Shown: positions 34,060 to 43,492 of the stretch, piece by piece
How positions within the stretch are numbered: the stretch's first letter is position 1
How the letters are laid out: the number at the start of each line of letters is the position of its first letter
Origin: Bacteroidota bacterium
GTDB taxonomy: Bacteria > Bacteroidota > Bacteroidia > Chitinophagales > Chitinophagaceae
DNA length: 64,000 nucleotides
Direction: 5' to 3'
NCBI GenBank assembly: GCA_018267585.1
Contig: JAFDYE010000837.1
Location: 1 to 64,000, forward strand
The notes under the pieces: model-generated
The model's input: only the letters and a program-made list of their open reading frames with translations
What the model was told of the DNA's origin: nothing
Databases searched by the model: none
Made by a program: the position numbers and the translations under genes

Positions 34060-36033
34060 ATGTTGAAGAATAGCCTGGTAGCGGTTCTTATAGTGCTGAG
34101 GGCGACGGTGGGGGCACAGCCTGTGCTCCTGCCGGAACCCCGGCATATGGCGACGGGCAAGGGTAGCCTCGCGCTATCGAGGCTGCGTGTGTCGGTGCCG
34201 CCGGGAGCAGGTGACCAGGAGGTATTTGCGCTGAAGGAGCTAAAACAACTGGTTGGCGCGGGTGGTCAGGTGCCATTCAGCTATATGCTGGAAGGAAAAG
34301 GAGACAAGGAATATTATCGATTGTCGGTAAAGGCTTCCGGGGTAAAAGTAGTCGCTCATAGCGCAGCGGGTCTTTTTTATGCTGTGCAGACCCTGCGGCA
34401 GCTGGGACCTGTGTCACCCGAGGTGGAGATAGAAGACCAGCCGGCGATGGCGTACAGAGGAGTGATGATGGACTTTGCGCACGGGGCATTGTTGACGGTG
34501 GAAGAGATCCGGAGGCAGATAGACTTTTTGGCGAGGTGGAAGGTCAACCAGTACTATTTCTACAACGAGGTGAGCATGGAAATGAAGGGCTACGAATCGT
34601 TGAATATCGGGGCGGCTTATTCGCAGCAACAGGTAAAAGAGATCATTGCCTACGGCAGGTTGCGGCAAATGGACGTGGTGCCTTTCGTCGCCTTCTACGG
34701 CCATTTACACGATCTGCTGAAAAGAGAGAAGTACGCTTCCCTGGGGATCGGGAAGTATGGCGAGGAACTGGATCCCCGGAACCCGAAGGTGCAGGAGGTG
34801 TTGAAAGACTGGATCGGACAATACGCGAAGCTGTTCACCAGTCCGTTCGTGCACGTCGGCTTCGACGAGACCTGGGAGACCAATCGTATCTCGCAGGAGG
34901 TCGACAGCAGTGTGCATTCCGAGCAGCTATGGCTGCAGCACCTGAACTTTGTTCAGAAGGAATGGAAAAGATACGGCAAGACGGTACTGGCCTGGACGGA
35001 TATGAACAATTACTACCCGGACATTCTATCGAAGTTTCCAAAAGAAGCGATCCCGGTGATCTGGGAATATTCTCCGGATACGGCTGCGATCAATCACTAC
35101 CTGGACCCGGTGTTGAAAGAGGGACGTGGCTTCTTTATACAAAATGCGGTATCGGGCTGGGGCCATGTCTATCCTTTGGCCGGCTATACCTACGAGAATA
35201 TGGACCTGACGCTGAAGGCGGGGATGGAGCACCGGGCAATGGGATATATTACTTCCGTGTGGACGGATGCGGTCGAACCTTTTGTCCGTCCGTCCTGGCT
35301 GTTCATGGCCTATGGCTGTATAGGGGCCTGGCAGGGCATAGCGCCCGAAAGGCAGAAATTTTCAGATCGTTATTGCAGGATCGTTTACCCGCGGATGGCG
35401 GGCGAGATGAGGGCGGCGCTCGATTCACTGGCGGCATCGATCGCAACGCTGGCGGAAGTGCTGGGGAAGAATACGTCAAACCTGCCGGGTGGAACGATCA
35501 TCGAATCCTGGTCGAACCCTTTTTCATCTTATTATCTGAACAACTCCCGCGGGCACCTGGAGGAATTGCGGACCGTCCGGCGCCAGAGCGAGGAGGCGGA
35601 GGCGCAGCTGGTGCTGGCGCTTGGCAAGGCGGGACATGAGGACAGCGTGTTTCTCCGGAGCCTGCTCGTGTCGGCGCAGCTGGTGCACTATACCGCGAGC
35701 CGGTTCCTGTGGGCGGTGGTGATCTGCGACCGATGGAACGATGCCATGCTGGGCAAGAAAAAAAATGATTTTGTCTATTACGATATCGGCTATATCTGTC
35801 ATGGCTATATACAGGACATGATGGACGAGGGGGGCGAGCTGAAGGACGCTTATACGGCGGCATGGCTTTCCGAGAGTCAGCGGTACCGGCTGAATACGAT
35901 GCTGGGCCGGTGGAATGTGGAGTACGGCCTTTGGCAAAAGCTGCTGTTGAAGATGCTGGATTTCCGGATACAGCACGACCCGTCCTATGTTGCGACGGCG
36001 TCATTTGAAGAGATCTTTAATCCAAATTTCTAA
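34060..36033 (+). CDS. GH20-type beta-N-acetylhexosaminidase, exported
   Basis: The protein is 657 residues with a signal peptide ending near TVGAQ. Residues 20-130 form the GH20b-like N-terminal domain. The barrel starts at YRGVMMDFAHGALLTVEEI. The catalytic pair is Asp269-Glu270 in HVGFDETWE, which corresponds to the HxGxDE motif of GH20. A long helical C-terminal part (about 430-657) is beyond the minimal catalytic domain. GH20 enzymes release terminal GlcNAc or GalNAc. It is the first enzyme after SusCD, and NagA and a NagB-like enzyme lie downstream, which supports a HexNAc substrate. Confidence 0.87.
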   Translation: MLKNSLVAVLIVLRATVGAQPVLLPEPRHMATGKGSLALSRLRVSVPPGAGDQEVFALKELKQLVGAGGQVPFSYMLEGKGDKEYYRLSVKASGVKVVAHSAAGLFYAVQTLRQLGPVSPEVEIEDQPAMAYRGVMMDFAHGALLTVEEIRRQIDFLARWKVNQYYFYNEVSMEMKGYESLNIGAAYSQQQVKEIIAYGRLRQMDVVPFVAFYGHLHDLLKREKYASLGIGKYGEELDPRNPKVQEVLKDWIGQYAKLFTSPFVHVGFDETWETNRISQEVDSSVHSEQLWLQHLNFVQKEWKRYGKTVLAWTDMNNYYPDILSKFPKEAIPVIWEYSPDTAAINHYLDPVLKEGRGFFIQNAVSGWGHVYPLAGYTYENMDLTLKAGMEHRAMGYITSVWTDAVEPFVRPSWLFMAYGCIGAWQGIAPERQKFSDRYCRIVYPRMAGEMRAALDSLAASIATLAEVLGKNTSNLPGGTIIESWSNPFSSYYLNNSRGHLEELRTVRRQSEEAEAQLVLALGKAGHEDSVFLRSLLVSAQLVHYTASRFLWAVVICDRWNDAMLGKKKNDFVYYDIGYICHGYIQDMMDEGGELKDAYTAAWLSESQRYRLNTMLGRWNVEYGLWQKLLLKMLDFRIQHDPSYVATASFEEIFNPNF

Positions 36034-36038
36034 ACGCC

Positions 36039-37100
36039 ATGGAGATCATTTTTCCGAGAGACGGGGATATGCTGCATGCCGGGGACGGGGTGGTCGCCGG
36101 CCACAGGCTGAGGATGGAGGTAGTTGTCGCAGCAGCACCGGGCAGCGATATCCGGATAGGGGGTGTGAAAGCGGTAGAGGATGAGGGCAGGTATATAGCG
36201 GGTGTAGTCCTCAGCGGGTACGACAACACCGTCCAGGCCAGGAATGAGACGACGGGGGAAGAAAAAAGCGTGCGCGTCTACTGGCTGCCCCATTTTGCCG
36301 GCGGATATCGGCTGTCCATTGACGATAATATCTGGTTCCTCCGGGATATCCACCGGCACGAAGGCGTATACAAAAGCATTTTCGACAACCCCTACCTGGC
36401 GTTTTTGAGAGGGTTGCACGACGTATACGGGACGAAGGTTCATATCAATCTTTTTTACGAGACCGACGGATTCAACCTGTCACAGCTGAGCGATGCTTTT
36501 GCGGGTGAATGGAAGGCGCAGGCGTCCTGGCTGCGGCTCTCCTTTCATGCGCGGGGGGAATTTCCCGACAGGCCCTATCAGGACGCCGATTACATCACGG
36601 TAAAGGAGGACGGCAGGCTGGTGATGAACGAGATCAGGCGTTTTGCCGGCCCCGAGCTGATGGGACCGGTGACGACGCTGCACTGGGGAGCGGCGACGGT
36701 GGAGGGGTCGAGGGCGCTGCGTGATCTGGGGTATAAGGGGCAACTGGGATATTTCAACGTGGACGACGAGCTTCCGGCCGTCTCGTATTATCTGGACGTC
36801 GGGCAGCGGAGGCATATTAAGAAAAGGTTTGTCTGGAAAGACAACAAAGAGGATATCGTCTTTATCCGCAGCAGCATCGTCATCGACAAGACGGGGCTGG
36901 CGGATATCCGGCCGCACCTGGATGCGTATCGCGACAAAGGAGGACTGCCGCCATATGTGGACCTCCTCGTGCATGAGCAGTACTACTATCCCGACTATTT
37001 CAACTATCAGCCTGACTTCAGGGAGAGGATACTGACCGCTGTCGGCTGGGCGGCGAACAACGGATATCAACCTAAGTTTTTAGAAGAATGCATATTTTAA
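36039..37100 (+). CDS. Uncharacterised protein, possibly with a polysaccharide-deacetylase-like fold
   Basis: The product is 353 residues without a signal peptide, so it should be cytosolic. I do not recognise the family with certainty. Paired acidic and His residues in SIDDNIWFLRDIHRHE, LSFHARGEFPDRPYQD, TTLHWGA and VHEQYYYPDY could form a metal site. A short Ig-like N-terminal region (1-80) precedes them. The Asp-Asp early and His late order recalls NodB-type deacetylases but lacks a clean HxxxH. It lies six bases after GH20 and four bases before the GH109 fusion, so it is part of the HexNAc pathway by context. Confidence 0.7.
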   Translation: MEIIFPRDGDMLHAGDGVVAGHRLRMEVVVAAAPGSDIRIGGVKAVEDEGRYIAGVVLSGYDNTVQARNETTGEEKSVRVYWLPHFAGGYRLSIDDNIWFLRDIHRHEGVYKSIFDNPYLAFLRGLHDVYGTKVHINLFYETDGFNLSQLSDAFAGEWKAQASWLRLSFHARGEFPDRPYQDADYITVKEDGRLVMNEIRRFAGPELMGPVTTLHWGAATVEGSRALRDLGYKGQLGYFNVDDELPAVSYYLDVGQRRHIKKRFVWKDNKEDIVFIRSSIVIDKTGLADIRPHLDAYRDKGGLPPYVDLLVHEQYYYPDYFNYQPDFRERILTAVGWAANNGYQPKFLEECIF

Positions 37101-37103
37101 GAT

Positions 37104-39488
37104 ATGGGAAACAGCAGAAGAAATTTTTTACAGAAGACGGCGCTCGGGGTCGGCGCGTATTTTTTGCCGGCCTATGCCAGAAGCCGTGAAGACCTCGACA
37201 GGATCCACGAACAGGCGCAGCGGGAGCTGACCGGACCGCGGTTCAACATGAGCGGATATGCGGCGCCGGCGCTGGACGTAGTGCGGGTCGGCTTTATCGG
37301 CATCGGCAACAGGGGTTTTGGCGCGGTCGAGCGGATGACGCGGATAGAAGGTGTAAAGATAAACGCGCTGTGCGACCTGCGGCCCGAGCAGGTGGACAAG
37401 GCGCGGCAGTTGGTAGCGGCGGCGGGGCACAAACCTGCGCTGTATTCCGGCGGACCCGAGGTCTGGAAGAAGCTGGCGGAAAGGGATGACCTGGACCTTG
37501 TCTATATACTGACCCCCTGGGCCTGGCATACCCCGATGGCGGTGTTCTCCATGGAGCACGGGAAACACGTTTGTGTAGAAGTCCCCGCGGCAAAGACCCT
37601 CGAGGAGGCCTGGCAGCTGGTGTCGACCTCCGAAAAGACGAAGAAACACTGTATGATGGTCGAGAACTGCTGCTACGATGCGTCCGAGCTGTTGACGCTG
37701 AGCATGGCCAGGCAGGGATTCTTTGGTGAGATCGTACACTGCGAGGGAGGATATATCCACAACCTGCAGGAATTGATGTTCTCCAAAGAGCATTTCTACC
37801 AGATGTGGGAGCTGGAGGAGGCATCGAAAAGGATAGGGAATCTGTATCCGACGCACGGCCTGGGACCACTGTGCCAGCTGCTGAACATCAACCGCGGCGA
37901 CAAAATGGAGTACCTGGTATCCATGTCATCCGATGATTTTATCACCGGCCCGCTGGCCAGGAAGCTGGCTGCCACCGATGCTTTTTATACGCCATATGCC
38001 GGCCGGAAGTACAACGGCACGATGAACACGAGTACGATCCGGACGTCAAAAGGAAAGACGATCCTTGTCCAGTTCGATGTAAGCTCACCGCGCCCCTATT
38101 CGCGGATACAGCTGGTCAGCGGGACGAAGGGGGCGGGCTTGAAGTATCCGGAGCCGGCCCGCTATGCGACGGGTCACGAGTGGCTGAAGCCCGAGGAGTA
38201 CAAGGCGCTTGAAGAAAAATATATGCCGCCGTTATTGAAGAAGATCGGCGGTCTGGCGAAGGGAATCGGGGATCATGGGGGGATGGATTTTATCATGGAC
38301 TGGAGGACGATCGACTGTCTGCGCAATGGGCTGCCGCTGGATCAGAATGTCTATGACGCGGCGCTATGGAGCTCGGTTGCGCCGCTGAGCGTTTGGTCGG
38401 TGGCTAACCGGAGCGGCTCGATCGCAGTGCCGGACTATACCGGTGGCAACTGGATGACGAATGCGCCGGTGGATATATCGATGGAGAAGGGGGGGACGAC
38501 GAAGGTGCTGGGAATCGGAGGCGGCGCTGTTCTGGGCGGAGTGGTGGCCGAGGCGGGACGACGGGTGGGGATCATCGGGCTGGACACCTCGCACAGCACG
38601 GCTTTTACCGAGGCGTTGAATGGGACCATGCCGGATCCCGCGTTCGGGGGCTATAAGATCGTGGCGGCCTATCCGCGCGGGAGCAAGGACATTCAGAGCA
38701 GTGTCGAGCGGATACCGGCGTATACCGAGGAGGTAAAAAAGCACGGAGTAGAGATCGTGGGGTCGATAGCGGAGCTTCTTCAGAAGGTGGACGTAGTGTT
38801 GCTCGAGACCAATGACGGGCGGCCGCATCTCGAGCAGGCGCTGGAAGTGATAAGGTCGGGGAAGCCGCTATTCGTGGATAAGCCCGTTGCGGGCACGCTG
38901 GCGGAAGTGGTAGCTGTTTATGCCGCGGCCAGAAAATACAAGGTGCCTGTCTTTTCTGCGAGCTCGTTGCGATATATGAATGGGATGACGGATATAAGGA
39001 CCGGCGCGACGGTTGGCAAGGTGCTGGGCGCCGATGCGTTCAGTCCCGCGCCGCTGGAACCACACCACCCGGACTTTTTCTGGTATGGGATACACGGGGT
39101 GGAAACGCTGATAACCCTGATGGGCGGCGGATGTTCATGGGTTTCGCGAGTTAGCACGGAAGGCACGGATGTGGTGACGGGCGTTTGGGAAGACGGTCGC
39201 ATCGGGACTTTCCGCGGGACCCGGACGGGAGAGCACGAATACGGCGGAACGGCATTCGGAGAGAAGGGAGTTGTAAAGGTCGGGCCGTATTCGGGATATG
39301 AGGCGCTGCTGCGCGAGATCGCGAAATTCTTTAAGACCGGGGTGTCACCGGTCAGCGAGGAAGAGACTTTGTCGGTCTATGCCTTTATGGAAGCCGCGGA
39401 CGAGAGCAAACGCAGAGGGGGTGCGCGGGTAGAGCTGAAAGGCGTATTGGAGAAGGCGGTCAATGATGCGGCGGGAATTAAATTCTAA
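37104..39488 (+). CDS. Tat-exported GH109-like domain fused to a second Gfo/Idh/MocA oxidoreductase domain
   Basis: The protein is 794 residues. The start SRRNFLQKTALGVGAYF is a Tat signal. Residues 58-450 are GH109-like: dinucleotide motif GIGNRG at 66-71 and PTHGLGP with His251, both typical of the NAD-dependent alpha-N-acetylgalactosaminidases. Residues 486-794 are a separate Gfo/Idh/MocA domain with VGIIGLDTSHS at 488-498 and VDKPVAG near 591. Between them (467-486) is a hydrophobic Gly/Ala/Val run that resembles a buried old signal peptide. GH109 cleaves GalNAc by a redox-assisted mechanism. The role of the second domain is unknown. Two-domain fusions of this kind are unusual. Confidence 0.87.
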   Translation: MGNSRRNFLQKTALGVGAYFLPAYARSREDLDRIHEQAQRELTGPRFNMSGYAAPALDVVRVGFIGIGNRGFGAVERMTRIEGVKINALCDLRPEQVDKARQLVAAAGHKPALYSGGPEVWKKLAERDDLDLVYILTPWAWHTPMAVFSMEHGKHVCVEVPAAKTLEEAWQLVSTSEKTKKHCMMVENCCYDASELLTLSMARQGFFGEIVHCEGGYIHNLQELMFSKEHFYQMWELEEASKRIGNLYPTHGLGPLCQLLNINRGDKMEYLVSMSSDDFITGPLARKLAATDAFYTPYAGRKYNGTMNTSTIRTSKGKTILVQFDVSSPRPYSRIQLVSGTKGAGLKYPEPARYATGHEWLKPEEYKALEEKYMPPLLKKIGGLAKGIGDHGGMDFIMDWRTIDCLRNGLPLDQNVYDAALWSSVAPLSVWSVANRSGSIAVPDYTGGNWMTNAPVDISMEKGGTTKVLGIGGGAVLGGVVAEAGRRVGIIGLDTSHSTAFTEALNGTMPDPAFGGYKIVAAYPRGSKDIQSSVERIPAYTEEVKKHGVEIVGSIAELLQKVDVVLLETNDGRPHLEQALEVIRSGKPLFVDKPVAGTLAEVVAVYAAARKYKVPVFSASSLRYMNGMTDIRTGATVGKVLGADAFSPAPLEPHHPDFFWYGIHGVETLITLMGGGCSWVSRVSTEGTDVVTGVWEDGRIGTFRGTRTGEHEYGGTAFGEKGVVKVGPYSGYEALLREIAKFFKTGVSPVSEEETLSVYAFMEAADESKRRGGARVELKGVLEKAVNDAAGIKF

Positions 39489-39498
39489 ACAAAGGAGC

Positions 39499-40854
39499 AT
39501 GAAAAATAAAAATTTTGGTCGAAGAGACTTTATCAGGACGACAGGGCTTGCGGCCGCGGGCACGATGCTGGGACCGACGATGCTGAGGGCTGGTGTGGGA
39601 ACCCAACTGCCGGCCGTGCTGGGCGGAACTCCGGTAAGAACAAAAGCGTGGCCGGTATGGCCGATCTGGAATCGGGAGACCGACGAGCCCCTGGTGGTGG
39701 ATGACCTGCGCAGCGGGGTATGGTCGAGGGCGTCCCTGGTCACACAATTTGAGAAAGAGTGGGGAGATTTTATCGGAACCCGGAGATGTCTGACAGTAGT
39801 CAACGGAACCAATGCGCTGATAACGTCGTTGCTGCAACTGGGGATCGGGGGCGGGGATGAAGTGATCGTGCCACCGTATACTTTTATTGCCACAGTGGCT
39901 GCGGTGCTGGCGACGGGCGCGATGCCGGTCTTTGTCGATACGGATATTGCGACCTGGCAGATCGACCCTGAAAAGATCGAGGCGAAGATCACTCCCAGGA
40001 CGAGGGCTATAGTGCCGGTACATATCCTCGGTTTGCCGGCGGATATGGTAAAGATCATGGCCATTGCGAAAAAGCACGGGCTTGTCGTCATCGAGGATGC
40101 CTGTCAGGCGCACGGGGCGGAGATCGGCGGGCGTAAAGTGGGGAGCTTTGGAGACGCCGGCTGTTTTAGTTTTCAGAATTCCAAGAACCTGGCGATCGGT
40201 GAGGGCGGGGCGATAACGAGCAACGACGATGCTTTTATGGATAAGTGCTATTCCTATCACAACTATGGGAATCCCTATGGTTCGGTGGTGGGACAGGTCA
40301 ACGCGGGGACCCTGATCGCGGGCAACAAGCTGCGGCTGACAGAGTACCAGGCGGCCATCGGTATCGGGCAATTAAAGCGATTGCCAGGAGAGACAGAGCT
40401 GCGGAATGCCAATGCGGCCTATTTGCGGGAGCGGATCAGCAGGATACCGGGCGTCATACCCTATACGCTGACGCCAAATGTCACGAAGGCGGCATTCCAT
40501 CTTTTTCCCTTCCGGTATGACAGGAATGGGTTCAAGGGCTTGTCGCGCGCGACATTCCTGAAAGCGCTCAACGCGGAGGGGATCCCCTGTTCGGAAGGGT
40601 ATGCGCCGCTGAACAAGATGCCCTATCTGCAGAACGCCTTCCAGTCCAAGAACTATAAGAAGATGTATACCGCTGCTGAACTGGATATCCATGCCTTTAA
40701 CGAAAGGAACAACTGCCCGCTGAACGACAGGCTGTGCAATGAAGAAGCGGTATGGTTCTATCAGTCCATGTTGTTGGGGACCAGGGCGGATATGGATGAT
40801 ATTGTCAACGCGATCCAAAAGATACACGATAACGCGGATAAAATAAAAGCATGA
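39499..40854 (+). CDS. DegT/DnrJ/EryC1/StrS-family PLP aminotransferase with a Tat signal
   Basis: The protein is 451 residues from the ATG at 39499, which has AAAGGAG just upstream; a start at 39463 would overlap the previous gene. The N-terminus FGRRDFIRTTGLAAAGTMLG is a twin-arginine signal. The PLP domain has VVNGTNALITSLL, the cofactor Asp200 in VVIEDACQAHG and the Schiff-base Lys229 in SFQNSKNLAIGEGG. DegT enzymes aminate keto-sugars or act as dehydratases, normally in the cytosol. Export of a folded PLP enzyme by Tat is possible and is the odd feature here. It sits directly after the Tat GH109 fusion. Confidence 0.9.
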   Translation: MKNKNFGRRDFIRTTGLAAAGTMLGPTMLRAGVGTQLPAVLGGTPVRTKAWPVWPIWNRETDEPLVVDDLRSGVWSRASLVTQFEKEWGDFIGTRRCLTVVNGTNALITSLLQLGIGGGDEVIVPPYTFIATVAAVLATGAMPVFVDTDIATWQIDPEKIEAKITPRTRAIVPVHILGLPADMVKIMAIAKKHGLVVIEDACQAHGAEIGGRKVGSFGDAGCFSFQNSKNLAIGEGGAITSNDDAFMDKCYSYHNYGNPYGSVVGQVNAGTLIAGNKLRLTEYQAAIGIGQLKRLPGETELRNANAAYLRERISRIPGVIPYTLTPNVTKAAFHLFPFRYDRNGFKGLSRATFLKALNAEGIPCSEGYAPLNKMPYLQNAFQSKNYKKMYTAAELDIHAFNERNNCPLNDRLCNEEAVWFYQSMLLGTRADMDDIVNAIQKIHDNADKIKA

Positions 40855-42173
40855 AATTTATTTTGACTATGGTTGCTATTACTACCGCAGCCGCGGCAGT
40901 GGGACAAGGACCGGGGCTTACGGCGAAGACATACAATTCCGGTTTTTCGATCGCGCACGACACCTACAATGCGATCGATGTAGCGAGTGATGGCAATGTA
41001 TATTATGTGCTGAGCTCGCAGTCGATAGATACGGGCGGGCAGATGTATTCCTTTAACCCGCGTACGGGGAAGATACGACACTGCGGTGACCTGACGGAAG
41101 CCTGCGGAGAGAAGGGCCTGAGGACGATCTCGCAGGGTAAGAGTCATGTCCATTTTGTGGAGTCGAAGGGGAAACTATATTTTGGTACCCATGTCGGATA
41201 CTATAGCATGGTGGACGGGATGGAGAAGATGGGGATACCGCCTGCGGGATACAAGGAATACCCGGGCGGGCATATCCTCTCCTATGATCTGAGAACAGCC
41301 CGATTTGAAGACCTGGCGATCGCGCCGCATAAGGAGGGCATCCTCACCCTCAATATGGATACTGTGCGCGGGCTGATCTACTGTATCAGCTGGCCGACCG
41401 GATATATGTTCAGGTATGACCTGGCGAAGAAAGAGCTGAAGGAGATCGGTCCGTTGTCGGGCGAGGGAGAGAATGGGGCCGGTAAGAATTTCAGGACCTT
41501 GTGCCGTTCGCTGGCGATCGATCCGGGCGACGGATCAGTGTATGCGACGACTTCGGAAGGGACGATCTACCGGCTGCGGGTTGGGTCCGACCGGCTGGAA
41601 ACGGTGGAAGAAGACATGAGAAAGGACTATTTCGGGCTGTATGACCCGACCTCGGCCGGGCATATGGGATATAACTGGCGCCAGACCGTCTGGTACCCGG
41701 GGGATAGAACAATCTATGGCGTGCACGGGAATTCGGGATACCTCTTCCAGTTCGATCCACGGGCGCAGCGGGTGAATGTGATCGATCGGATCACATCGCT
41801 GCCGTCGAAGCGCAGCGGGATGTTTGACGAATTCAGCTATGGCTATCTCGGTCTGACGCTGGGGCCGGACAAGCATACATTATATTACCTGACCGGCGGA
41901 CCGGTGTATGTCGATGGGCACAGGGTCAGGGGGAAGAGCAGCACGGCAATGGGTGAGGCGAAGGGGTTGGAGGACCTGCACCTGGTGACCTATGATATCG
42001 TCACGGGTAAGTATAAGGATCATGGGGCTATCTTCTACGGAGACGGGCAGCGGCCATTGTATGTAAATTCCATAGCGGTTGCGAAGGACGGGACGGTGTA
42101 TACGCTGGCGAGGATCACAGAGAACGGCAGGACCAGAACCGACCTGGTGCAGGTGGCGCCGGTAAAACTATAA
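40851..42173 (+). CDS. Exported beta-propeller protein of unknown function
   Basis: The protein is 440 residues with a signal peptide ending near AAVGQ. It shows repeated beta-strand blades of the form VYYVLSSQSIDTGGQMYSFNP, LIYCISWPTGYMFRYDL, VYATTSEGTIYRLRVG and TIYGVHGNSGYLFQFDP, so about seven blades are likely. The pattern recalls PQQ/Kelch/SMP-30-like propellers and oligogalacturonide-lyase-like folds. No catalytic set is evident. The start codon overlaps the end of the aminotransferase gene by four bases, which indicates translational coupling. It may bind or cleave a sugar lactone or glycan, but that is a guess. Confidence 0.78.
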   Translation: MKFILTMVAITTAAAAVGQGPGLTAKTYNSGFSIAHDTYNAIDVASDGNVYYVLSSQSIDTGGQMYSFNPRTGKIRHCGDLTEACGEKGLRTISQGKSHVHFVESKGKLYFGTHVGYYSMVDGMEKMGIPPAGYKEYPGGHILSYDLRTARFEDLAIAPHKEGILTLNMDTVRGLIYCISWPTGYMFRYDLAKKELKEIGPLSGEGENGAGKNFRTLCRSLAIDPGDGSVYATTSEGTIYRLRVGSDRLETVEEDMRKDYFGLYDPTSAGHMGYNWRQTVWYPGDRTIYGVHGNSGYLFQFDPRAQRVNVIDRITSLPSKRSGMFDEFSYGYLGLTLGPDKHTLYYLTGGPVYVDGHRVRGKSSTAMGEAKGLEDLHLVTYDIVTGKYKDHGAIFYGDGQRPLYVNSIAVAKDGTVYTLARITENGRTRTDLVQVAPVKL

Positions 42174-42175
42174 AA

Positions 42176-43492
42176 ATGAAATGGATCTTTGGGGTGTTAA
42201 TGGTGTTTGGTTTCAGCGCGAGGGCGCAGCTGGTTGCGGGTACGGGCAGGGTGAAGATCACTCCCGAGCTGCCGATGTGGCTTTCGGGATATGCGGGACG
42301 CGAGAAGCCGGCGACCGGGGTCCTGCAAGACCTGTGGGCCAAGGCGCTGGTATTGGAAGACGGCGCCGGCAGCAGGGTGGTCGTCGTGACGACCGATCTG
42401 CTGGGGCTTTCGCACCAGGTGTCGGTGGACGTGGCGCGGAAGGCGGATAGTCTGTATGGGATCAGGCGGGACCAGCTGCTGCTGAACTCTTCGCATACGC
42501 ATTCGGGTCCGATGGTATGGCCCTGTGTGGATATGATCTTTGACTTTACGCTGGACGAGCAGCGGAGGGTGTCGCAGTATTCACAGCAGCTGACGGCCGA
42601 CCTGGTGCAACTGATCGGGATGGCGATGGCGGATCGCGCACCGGCGCGGTTGTATTCTGGCCGCGGGTCAGCGGGGTTTGCGATCAATCGGAGAAATAAG
42701 ATACACCCCGACGGCCCCGTCGATCATGACGTACCCGTAGTAAAGGTAGTGCGACCCGGCGGGAAGACTGCGGCGATCCTGTTCGGATACGCGTGTCACA
42801 ACACCACGCTGGTAGACAACAATTTCCTGATCAACGGAGACTATGCTGGCTTTGCGCAGGCCGCGCTGGAGGAAGAGAACCCCGGGGCGACCTGTATGTT
42901 CCTGATGGGATGCGGCGGGGACCAGAATCCGGATCCGCGCGGTACGGTGGAGCTGGCCCAGCAACACGGCCGTGAACTGGCCGATGCGGTGAATGAGGTG
43001 CTGAAGGGGGCGACGATGCGACCGGTGCGGGCTCCCATCCGGACGGCGTACACGACGGTAAGTCTCCCGTATCGTTCATTCGACGTGGCGGAGTATGAGA
43101 AGGAGATCGTCGGGGATAACAAATTCCTGCAAAGAAGAGCGAGGCTGATGCTGTCGGCCTATAACAGGGGCTTTACGCCGGATCACCTTGTGTACCCCGT
43201 GCAGGCGGTGCGGTTCGGGACCGATCTCTGTGTCCTGGCGCTGAGCGGGGAGACGGTGGTGGACTATGACCTGAAGGCAAAAAAAATGTTCGCGGGCGAG
43301 CATCTCTACGTAGCCGGGTATTCCAGCGAGGTGATGTGCTATATCCCGTCGCTGCGGGTATTGAAGGAAGGCGGATATGAGCCCGAGGAAAGCATGATCT
43401 ACTACGGGTTTCCGGGGCCGTTTGCCAACAGTATAGAAGATAGTGTGACCACTGCGATCCGGCGCGTAATGAAAAAAGTAGGAGCCAAATGA
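42176..43492 (+). CDS. Neutral/alkaline ceramidase N-terminal-domain protein, exported
   Basis: The product is 438 residues with a signal peptide ending near SARAQ. It opens with VAGTGRVKITPELPMWLSGYAGR, as neutral ceramidases do. It carries the zinc-binding NSSHTHSGPMVWP and a later YACHNTTLVDNNFLINGDYAG segment. True neutral ceramidases have a further C-terminal Ig-like domain, and this protein stops before it. Short homologues of this type are frequent in Bacteroidota and Planctomycetes, and their substrates are mostly unknown. Its place in a HexNAc operon raises the idea of a glycolipid or N-acyl amino sugar substrate. It overlaps the next gene by four bases. Confidence 0.85.
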   Translation: MKWIFGVLMVFGFSARAQLVAGTGRVKITPELPMWLSGYAGREKPATGVLQDLWAKALVLEDGAGSRVVVVTTDLLGLSHQVSVDVARKADSLYGIRRDQLLLNSSHTHSGPMVWPCVDMIFDFTLDEQRRVSQYSQQLTADLVQLIGMAMADRAPARLYSGRGSAGFAINRRNKIHPDGPVDHDVPVVKVVRPGGKTAAILFGYACHNTTLVDNNFLINGDYAGFAQAALEEENPGATCMFLMGCGGDQNPDPRGTVELAQQHGRELADAVNEVLKGATMRPVRAPIRTAYTTVSLPYRSFDVAEYEKEIVGDNKFLQRRARLMLSAYNRGFTPDHLVYPVQAVRFGTDLCVLALSGETVVDYDLKAKKMFAGEHLYVAGYSSEVMCYIPSLRVLKEGGYEPEESMIYYGFPGPFANSIEDSVTTAIRRVMKKVGAK

